From Methanosarcina sp. ERenArc_MAG2 (GTDB lineage: Archaea > Halobacteriota > Methanosarcinia > Methanosarcinales > Methanosarcinaceae): a stretch of 64,000 nt of DNA. The translations under genes were made by a program, and so were the position numbers. Under the pieces are notes generated by a model. The model worked only from the letters and a program-made list of their open reading frames with translations. It made no database searches and had not been told where the DNA came from. Positions within the stretch are counted from its first letter, which is position 1. Each line of letters starts with the position of its first letter. Shown piece after piece: positions 57,533 through 64,000 of this stretch. The stretch spans positions 682,001 through 746,000 of the forward strand of contig JAMXHR010000010.1 in the NCBI GenBank assembly GCA_023955635.1, in the 5' to 3' direction.

Positions 57533-57920
57533 GACAGTATAACTTAAATTTAGTGAGAAGCTTCAATTTTTTTGTCAAAAATCAATTGACAGTATTCATA
57601 AATTTCATCAAATTGCCTCTGAGTTTCCAGCTTCACAATCACTCTAAGGCAAATTAGTAGATCTTTTTGTCCTATTTTAGCACTTTTGGCACCTGACTTT
57701 TTGGATAGTATCTATATTTTATCTGAGATTTATGCTATCTGTCAAATTCTATACCAAAAATAGGATCAAAAATTATGAAAATAGCCATCAAGAGAAAGAG
57801 AATCATCTGTCAAATTAAATCGTAAAAAATGGGCAAAAATTTGTTGATATAAATTACTTCTTATTCCAACGGATATGAAAACAATCTTTCAACATAAAAA
57901 TCAAACTGTCAAACTCAGGT
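57533..57920. mobile_element. 388-bp non-autonomous element with AGTTTGACAGT ends
   Basis: The left end ACCTTAGTTTGACAGTAT and right end AAACTGTCAAACTCAGGT are imperfect inverted repeats. On the minus strand a short peptide (QFDEIYEYCQLIFDKK) resembles FDEIIADCKMIL in the related sequence at 60012-60410, which has the same left end. Probably the shell of an old insertion sequence. Confidence 0.5.
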
Positions 57921-57935
57921 ATTAATTCCGAAAAA

Positions 57936-58332
57936 TTGGGACTTACTGGCTTTTGTGCAGGCGGTAGATATACGATGCTTTTCTTGCCGCAGATAAAGGA
58001 GTTTAAGTCCGGAGTCGTATGGTATGTTTTTCCCTATACAGGCGGAGCTGAAATCCAGCCAGACAAGCCGGCCAGCCTGATAGACCAGCTTAACGCGCCT
58101 ATGCTTATGATACACGGCACCCGGGATCAGGCAAGCAACATTTCTGACATCTACAGATACGCAGGAACTGGATGCTGCTGACAAATACTTCGAACTGAAA
58201 GTTTACCAGGGCGAACCGCACGGCTTTATGATCACAGAAAGCGGAAAACTTTCCGGAAGTTTCGTTGCACAGGATGCATATAGGGGGATGATAGGCTTCT
58301 TTGACAGAACATTGAATGATTCGTCCCGGTAA
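57936..58332 (+). pseudogene. Dienelactone hydrolase family remnant (C-terminal half)
   Basis: The frame reads LGLTGFCAGGRYTMLFLPQ, with GFCAGG as the nucleophile elbow (Cys) of dienelactone hydrolases, then APMLMIHGTRDQASN with the catalytic Asp, and after a two-base loss near 58160 DAADKYFELKVYQGEPHGFMI with the catalytic His, ending SSR at 58332. The N-terminal half is missing, probably removed by the element at 57533-57920 that ends 15 bp upstream. Confidence 0.6.
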
Positions 58333-58585
58333 CTTGAGAGGGTATATCCTCTCATCAATTCATTCTATTTTTAACAATACGGCAGACTTTTCCTTTTTTT
58401 ATATAAAAGATATGTATTTTGTATGTGATCCTTAGAATTTCCTTTTAACGATTTGTTTTTACTTTTTATTATTCCCGGAAGTAAATGTAACTTTGCAACT
58501 CCCTAATACGATTTTTAAAAAAAGAGATATATATTTAGTTTTCCATATTATTAACCATAAAAATCTGCGTCTGGAACACAGAATC

Positions 58586-59639
58586 ATGGTAAATACACTT
58601 TCTCACATAGGAGTAGGCCTTCTCATTGCCCTGGCTTTAGGCCTGAAAGGAAACAAACTCAAGGTTGTGGCCTTTCTCTCTCTGCTTCCTGACCTGGACT
58701 TTATCCTGTACTCGGCATTTGACTTTGCCAATAATAACCTGAGCCATGAGGCTAGAAATCAGCTTTTTTACCTGATAGGGCACAGGGAGTTCATGCACTC
58801 GATACTTTTCATTGTTCTCATTACACTTTTTATCTGGTTTAAGACAAAGGATTGGCTTTTTACGGTTGGAGGATTCCAATCCCTTTTTTTCATTCCTACC
58901 TGGACTACGTTACAAGCTGGAAAATGCGTCCCTTCTATCCGTTCAGTACAGATGCTTCCATTATGGGAGCAGTTTATTTCTTCGACCCTCTATTAAATTT
59001 GCTTCCTCTATTGCCTCTTGTTATTATAATTATGGGATATTTGAGCCACATGGGAAAATTCAATGGAAAATTAAACGGCTTTTACACTTTCATATCCAGG
59101 ATTGATGATAAGCTCTATGCTTCGTTGATTCTTGTACTTCTTGTCTGGCTTATTTTTATGCCAGTCTCAAAAGCTTTCCTGATCTACCATATCTCCGGGA
59201 CAGAAGAAGCCGAAATAAGTTACCAGCATACCTATCCTGAATCCATGGACAAATTTATAACGGCTTACTCATTTAATTCTACCCATTATAAAGTCCTGGA
59301 AATAAGCTACCTTTCAGGAATCGAGAGAAGTTCTTACGTTGAAAAAGTTTCTGTAGAGGGTGATGTTCCTGATGCTGCTGCATATATCAAAAGAGTAGAA
59401 AAGTTATATCATGCGGGTGTTCCTCAGGAAATTGACTATCCGGTTTACTATATTTCTGAAAAAATGGCTATGTAACGGTTATCCTTAGCGATGCCAGAAA
59501 TCCGTACTGTGGAGAATTGGCTTATTTTAAATCGTTTTACAGGTTCGTTTTTGATACGAAAAATGGAGAGGATTATGAGGTTTCTGCAGGTATGCACGGA
59601 GGACCGGAAGAGAGGTTAGGCAGGAACTGGTTTGGATGA
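58586..59639 (+). CDS. YdjM/DUF457 membrane-bound metal-dependent hydrolase (two homopolymer frame breaks)
   Basis: From the ATG at 58586 the protein starts MVNTLSHIGVGLLIALALG, contains SLLPDLDFILYSAFDF and YLIGHREFMHSILFIVLI (the DxD and HRExxHS metal motifs of the family) and several membrane helices, then a soluble C-terminal part ending GGPEERLGRNWFG. Breaks are at a seven-T run (about 58883-58889) and a six-A run (about 59459-59464); one base added at each gives 351 residues. Reaction unknown for the family. Confidence 0.72.
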
Positions 59640-60011
59640 ATCTGGTTTGGATGAATCTTTAAATTATCAATAGAATATTTTTGCATTGGAAATGCGATGA
59701 AAACCCTAGTGTCGCGTCAATACTCAAAGATTTAACGATTCTGAATAGTTGCGATTGATTTTATCTCTGCAAATATTTACGTGCAGGATTTATAGGTTGA
59801 TGCTATAAAGTTAAACCAATGAAGGTAAATTAGACGTGTGTACTAACATAATATATCCGAAATAACATTATGTGTTAAAAATATTATATAGGGTGAGAAC
59901 ATAGTATAATTTGCGTTCTCATCTAACAAGACCACATAGCAAAGACCTATTCCACAAGAAATACTTCAACGCCTACTCCGAAAAATATATTATAAAAGTG
60001 AAGAGATAAAA
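59640..60011. other. Intergenic region with an IS630 end fragment
   Basis: About 370 bp of AT-rich sequence. At 59707-59720 the sequence TAGTGTCGCGTCAA matches an IS630 end seen at 55003 and 56177, so a fragment of such an element was left here. A hairpin GAGAAC/GTTCTC lies near 59893-59920. No gene seen. Confidence 0.4.
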
Positions 60012-60410
60012 TCAAGAGCTCGCAACCCGTGAGTCCAGTACCAAACCTCTTCCTAAACAAGACCTAATAAGTGCCTTTCGGGACTTCCAGAATTTTTCAG
60101 GTGGGAACGCAATCTCTTCTCCAAATAACCTTAGTTTGACAGTATAAATTCCATTTAGCATGAAACCTTCTTTTCTCGTCAAAATCATTTTACAGTCTGC
60201 AATAATCTCATCAAAATTATTTGTGACTTGTTTATTTTTCAACCCCTTTACCTCTGAAAAATAAGGAGGTCGGGATTTTTTGTTCCATTTTAGTCTTTTT
60301 GGCATATAATATTTTATGCACTATAGGATATTTTGCTCGTTACCTATACAATATATCAAATTCAATATCAAAAATCAGATAAAGGAAATAACCATCAAGA
60401 GACCGAAATT
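60012..60410 (-). pseudogene. Insertion-sequence remnant with AGTTTGACAGT end
   Basis: A leftward 97-codon frame at 60012-60305 starts MPKRLKWNKKSRPPYF and contains NFDEIIADCKMILTRKEGF. The sequence ACCTTAGTTTGACAGTAT at about 60125-60146 matches the left end of the element at 57533, and parts of 60330-60400 match its right half (CAAATTC..CCATCAAGAG). It seems to be a truncated, larger relative of that element. The frame crosses the element end, so it is not an intact gene. Confidence 0.4.
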
Positions 60411-60591
60411 AGGCAACAATCTGGTATGCCTGAAAAATGGAGGGGCTCAGTCTGCAGAGCACTTCCCCGTCTTAAACAGCCGCAAGGGATTGCTAAATGA
60501 GAGACTTTTTATTATTTTCTGGTCTTCAGACTTTCTCTCATATCATACAAAACAATAATATTTTAATTATATTGATATAATATAGTTGTGA

Positions 60592-61878
60592 ATGGGAAAA
60601 GGGAACCTCGCAATAGACAAATCAATGGCAAAAACGGTTGTTGACGGAAAAATAATAATTCCTTTACCAAAGGTTTTGGTTGAAAATCGATACTACCCTA
60701 TGTTCTTTGTATCTTCTCCTACTCATTGTGATGATTGTGGAAATAAATTACATGTAAACTCTCACTACACTCGTTTTATTTTATCAAGTCACGGTACTAT
60801 AGCTCGCGATGTTACATACTGGACTTGTTTTTCTTGTAAGAAACATTTCCATGATCAGATTATTGGTGTTCCTGGTTCTGCAAATTACAGTTATGAATTT
60901 TATGAAAAACAAATGTCTGTTAGATACGATGGGCGATGCAGTCTAAACAATTCTCGAAAAATTGGAGAAACATATACAGAAGGACTAACTGATTTCTGTG
61001 GGAGAGCTCCTTGTGCCACTTCATTATGGTTATATGAGCAACAACAAGCAGAGCTTTCAAAGCAAGAACTTTTAGATCAAAATATTGCTTTTGACAGAAC
61101 ATTGTATGTTGATGGAGATTGGATCAAGAAAGGATGGAAAAAGAAATTTGAAACTCTGTTGGGAAGAGAAATTTCAGAAAAAGAATGGAAAAAGATGCGA
61201 TATAAATCTGTTTACGTTATTGCCACAAAAGAAAAGGTCGTTTTGGATTTTGAGATAACTGACAGATTACCAACAATTGAAGCTCTGATGCCTCTTTTCA
61301 TACGAATAAAAAACCGATTTCCTGAAGGTAAAATACAAAGGATCGTCTCTGATGAAGATAAAGCAATCATTGGAGCTGTAAAAAGTGTCTTTCCTGAAGT
61401 GGCTCACTCCTTTTGTGTGTTCCATCAATTAAAAAACGTTAGTAAGAGATACAGTGACGAATTCAATTCTATCACAAATATTCCAGGTAATGATGAGCTT
61501 GTGTACAATGAGATATGTCAATTAATACGTTCTGATACGGTTATCAGTGCTGTTGTATGTTTTCAAAAGATCCGAGAATTGGATTCTAACCTGGAACTTT
61601 CAAAAGCGTCTCATAAAGCAATTTCTTATGCAAAAGAGATTTTCACGAAAAATGTAAGTTTCTTGAAAAAGGGTTTTACACCTGAGACAGATAACACAAT
61701 GGAACAGATATTTTCTTTGATAGGTGATATTGTAGACAAAGCAAGATCATTCAAAACTGATACTGGTCTAACTAATTTTTGTTACAATTTGTTTACTTAT
61801 TTCAACAAACGGTGTTTCCACACTGGTAAATGGAGAGGATTCTCACCTTTAATGAGGGCAAGATTCCAATATGGATAA
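60592..61878 (+). CDS. Large transposase with zinc finger (MULE/IS256-like)
   Basis: The 428-residue product is complete. It has an N-terminal zinc finger (CDDCGNKLHV...CFSCKKHFHD), then the catalytic region with LYVDGDWIKKGWKK, IQRIVSDEDKAIIGAVKSVFPEVAHSFCVFHQLKN (second Asp followed by CxxH typical of MULE-type transposases) and a C-terminal ETDNTMEQIFSLIG with the Glu. Upstream sequence (60410-60590) shows no gene; terminal repeats could not be identified, so I annotate only the gene. Confidence 0.72.
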   Translation: MGKGNLAIDKSMAKTVVDGKIIIPLPKVLVENRYYPMFFVSSPTHCDDCGNKLHVNSHYTRFILSSHGTIARDVTYWTCFSCKKHFHDQIIGVPGSANYSYEFYEKQMSVRYDGRCSLNNSRKIGETYTEGLTDFCGRAPCATSLWLYEQQQAELSKQELLDQNIAFDRTLYVDGDWIKKGWKKKFETLLGREISEKEWKKMRYKSVYVIATKEKVVLDFEITDRLPTIEALMPLFIRIKNRFPEGKIQRIVSDEDKAIIGAVKSVFPEVAHSFCVFHQLKNVSKRYSDEFNSITNIPGNDELVYNEICQLIRSDTVISAVVCFQKIRELDSNLELSKASHKAISYAKEIFTKNVSFLKKGFTPETDNTMEQIFSLIGDIVDKARSFKTDTGLTNFCYNLFTYFNKRCFHTGKWRGFSPLMRARFQYG

Positions 61879-62114
61879 AGGTAGAAGAAAAAATAACTCT
61901 TCAATTTAAAATGGAATTCCTATAGCGGTAGCTGATGAAAATCTCCATAAAAATAGGGCATGTGACAAAAAAAATTAGATAAGTTCTTGCATCAATAAAT
62001 AAACTTTCTCAAAGTGAGTAGATTAGTTTACTCAAATTAGAATGAAATTTCTTGATTTTTTCAAAATTGAAGAAGATCCAGAAAAAATTAAAAAGACTCC
62101 TAAATGACGACTTG

Positions 62115-63845
62115 TCAATATCCGGTTTTAACCACAGGAGTCACCCCAATATCAAGATACTGGTCTTTCTCAGTGTTGTACTCCGGCCAGGTTACATTGA
62201 TCCCTCCATTGGGGTTTCCAGTCTTAGCAAACCTGACCCAGAGGTCCATCATATAATCTGAGATCTCACTGCTGGTGGGATCCGGATTCCAATAGCTGGG
62301 CCGGAACACAAAGTAGAGTTCGCTGGTATGGTATGCACCATTAGGCTGCCCGGGCAGGACATATGTGAACTTATACAGATACGTGCTCTGATTGAGATCG
62401 GCCATGGACCTAGCAACAAACTTTGCTACCGAAGCAAAGTCGATATCTGTCGTGATCCTCTCCATTTGATGCTGTACTTCTTCCTTTGTACTTGCCGGGT
62501 ACTTGGCTAGAATTTGGCTGGCGTTTTCCCCAAAGCTGTCCCGTATGAACTGCTCGTACTGAGAAACTGTCATATTTGTATTCGCAGCCAGTAAGGTGCC
62601 TTCATCGGCATTGATCCCTATGATGAGCGGGACTGGATTCTCCCGCCCTTGCCTGAAGATTTCTTCAGGGGCCTCTGTGATCAGCCATCCATCAATAGTA
62701 GGCTTGAAGCCAACATTGTGGAAACCCCAGAATGTGGAATTCAATATATATGGTGTTTCATTGACCAGATCAAAAGCACTTCTATTGCGCATCTGTTGAA
62801 TCGCATCCTGCCCAGAATATCCGAGGCTTTCGGCAAATTTCAGGCCGTACTCTTCGGCTTCAGCTTTTGTATTATAAGCAGGTAATATTGGCCCTCTCTT
62901 CCAGATGGGACCACTTTCTACGATGGCCTGGATGTAGAGCCCTCTGCTCTGCTGGGTAGCGAGTTGAGCGAGAATACTGGCCCCTCCTGCCGACTCCCCG
63001 AAGATCGTAACGCGGGTAGGGTCTCCTCCGAAGGCTTCTATGTTGTTCTGGGTCCACCTCAGGGCTGCCTCCTGGTCAAGGAGCGCGTAGTTGCCTGAAG
63101 TATTGTGAGGTGACTCCTTTGACAGTTGGGGATGTGCCATGAATCCAAGAACACCGACCCGATAATTAAGCGTGACAACGACGACGCCTTTCTTTGCAAG
63201 GGCACTTCCGTTATAGAGTGGAAGAGAGCTTGATCCCCGCACGTATGCCCCTCCGTAGATAAAGACCATCACAGGCAGTTTTTCTTTCGAATCCACTGCC
63301 GGCGTCCAGACGTTCAGGTACAGGCAGTCCTCGCTCATGTTCCCGGGGGACCATTCAGATCCAAAGGCAGGTGCAACTACCTGGGGACATGTCGGGCCCA
63401 ACTTATCCGCCTTTCGAATTCCTTCCCAGGGTTTTACAGCCTCAGGAGGTCTCCACCTCAGATCACCTGTAGGAGGGGCAGCATATGGAATTCCAAGATA
63501 TACCCGGAGTCCGCTTTCATTTATCCCTGAAATATATCCATTTTCTGTCTTTACAATTCCGGCCTCTGATTCGCTCTTTGTATCTTCAGCCATGCTTCCT
63601 CCCGTCATGAGATATAATCCGACAAATATCACACAAACAAGTAATCTGCATTTAAGTAATCTGCATTTTTTCATTTCTTTTGCTATGATCTTCTTAGAAA
63701 CAGATGATGTGAAGTCTTTCGTCCCCCACCGGCGCTTCACGCATTCTGGATCGGGACACGCCTTAAAGATGAGCTTTCGCAACGTATCGAAAATTCTTGT
63801 GATAACAAGCTCCTGCTCCCCAGTATTCGGATTCTTTTCTGTCAT
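62115..63845 (-). CDS. Secreted type-B carboxylesterase with upstream AHSA1-like fusion
   Basis: The 576-residue frame has two parts. Residues 1-56 read TRIFDTLRKLIFKACPDPECVKRRWGTKDFTSSV, which is the start of an AHSA1/SRPBCC domain. From MKKCRLLKC near residue 58 a signal peptide leads to a carboxylesterase: GIPYAAPPTGDLRWRPPE, SEDCLYLNVWTP, VFIYGGAYVRGS, FGESAGGAS (nucleophile Ser), INADEGTL (Glu/Asp) and NGAYHTSELYFVF (His). Such enzymes hydrolyse esters outside the cell. AAAGGAGGC precedes the first ATG, so the ribosome probably starts there, but the esterase alone would begin at the inner ATG. The gene ends at 62115. Confidence 0.85.
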   Translation of the reverse strand: MTEKNPNTGEQELVITRIFDTLRKLIFKACPDPECVKRRWGTKDFTSSVSKKIIAKEMKKCRLLKCRLLVCVIFVGLYLMTGGSMAEDTKSESEAGIVKTENGYISGINESGLRVYLGIPYAAPPTGDLRWRPPEAVKPWEGIRKADKLGPTCPQVVAPAFGSEWSPGNMSEDCLYLNVWTPAVDSKEKLPVMVFIYGGAYVRGSSSLPLYNGSALAKKGVVVVTLNYRVGVLGFMAHPQLSKESPHNTSGNYALLDQEAALRWTQNNIEAFGGDPTRVTIFGESAGGASILAQLATQQSRGLYIQAIVESGPIWKRGPILPAYNTKAEAEEYGLKFAESLGYSGQDAIQQMRNRSAFDLVNETPYILNSTFWGFHNVGFKPTIDGWLITEAPEEIFRQGRENPVPLIIGINADEGTLLAANTNMTVSQYEQFIRDSFGENASQILAKYPASTKEEVQHQMERITTDIDFASVAKFVARSMADLNQSTYLYKFTYVLPGQPNGAYHTSELYFVFRPSYWNPDPTSSEISDYMMDLWVRFAKTGNPNGGINVTWPEYNTEKDQYLDIGVTPVVKTGY

Positions 63846-64000
63846 TTATTGCTTGCCTCCTTTGTGTCAGGACAATAGTGAAGCAGAATAACCCCTGAGT
63901 TTAATGTTTTATTTTCATAAGTTTTAATTTCTGCATATCACTCCCTTTTTGATAAAGGAAGCATCCGCTTCTTGTGGTGTTCTAAAAATTCGAGTTGTAT
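63846..64000. other. Upstream region of the esterase gene
   Basis: About 150 bp of AT-rich sequence contains the ribosome binding site GGAGG and presumably the promoter of the leftward esterase gene. The stretch reaches the window edge. Confidence 0.4.

Overview
The window is archaeal and fits a Methanosarcina species. It carries a phosphoseryl-tRNA(Cys) to cysteinyl-tRNA synthase gene (pscS), an archaeal ATP-dependent DNA ligase, a homoserine dehydrogenase beside an ACT-domain protein, a UPF0228 protein (a family I know only from Methanosarcina), PGF-CTERM surface proteins, a FilR1-type regulator and many transposable elements. Ribosome binding sites of the GGAGG/GGTGA type precede most genes. 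Species assignment is not possible from the sequence alone.

Layout. 0-11.4 kb is mostly core: a very long secreted TPR protein, an HD phosphohydrolase, a NIF3-family protein, a PGF-CTERM surface protein, an overlapping DHH-phosphoesterase/EngB GTPase pair and a FilR1-type regulator. 12-24.6 kb is an accessory block of secreted or membrane-anchored small proteins, present in several copies and in several states of decay: a metzincin-like protease with WCxxC tail fragments, two small membrane-anchored families, C39-peptidase and UPF0228 fragments, a YVTN beta-propeller protein and a NosD-like beta-helix protein. Three insertion sequences cut into it (an IS630 element; an IS1 element with an ISAzo13 element nested inside). 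25-34.5 kb returns to housekeeping: DNA ligase, homoserine dehydrogenase plus ACT regulator, a membrane-tethered winged-helix protein, secreted proteins, a phasin-like protein, an hsp20 remnant and rubrerythrin.

35-41.5 kb is a metal/redox island: a three-HMA copper P-type ATPase, two CopZ-like chaperones, a third HMA protein, a flavin-reductase-like protein, a CooC-like ATPase and a divergent HxlR regulator, with signs that the copA 5' end and copZ were duplicated. 42-50 kb holds a TauE/SafE permease, a family-2 glycosyltransferase, secreted proteins, an M28 aminopeptidase and a DDE insertion sequence. 50-60 kb is an IS-rich decayed stretch whose most notable content is a damaged tRNA-Cys immediately followed by a damaged pscS, then a broken BlaI/MecI-type regulator with a duplicated dyad operator. 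60-64 kb has a large transposase and a secreted type-B carboxylesterase.

Two cautions. First, at least fifteen reading frames, including the normally essential DNA ligase and copA, are broken by what looks like loss of exactly one base in a homopolymer; restoring one base in each repairs the family-length protein. Sequencing or consensus error is the simplest explanation, so these are listed as genes. Second, other genes (the protease, hsp20, BlaI-like regulator, parts of the IS630 elements) carry in-frame TAA codons or larger losses and look like real pseudogenes; the internal stops are TAA, so they cannot be pyrrolysine codons.
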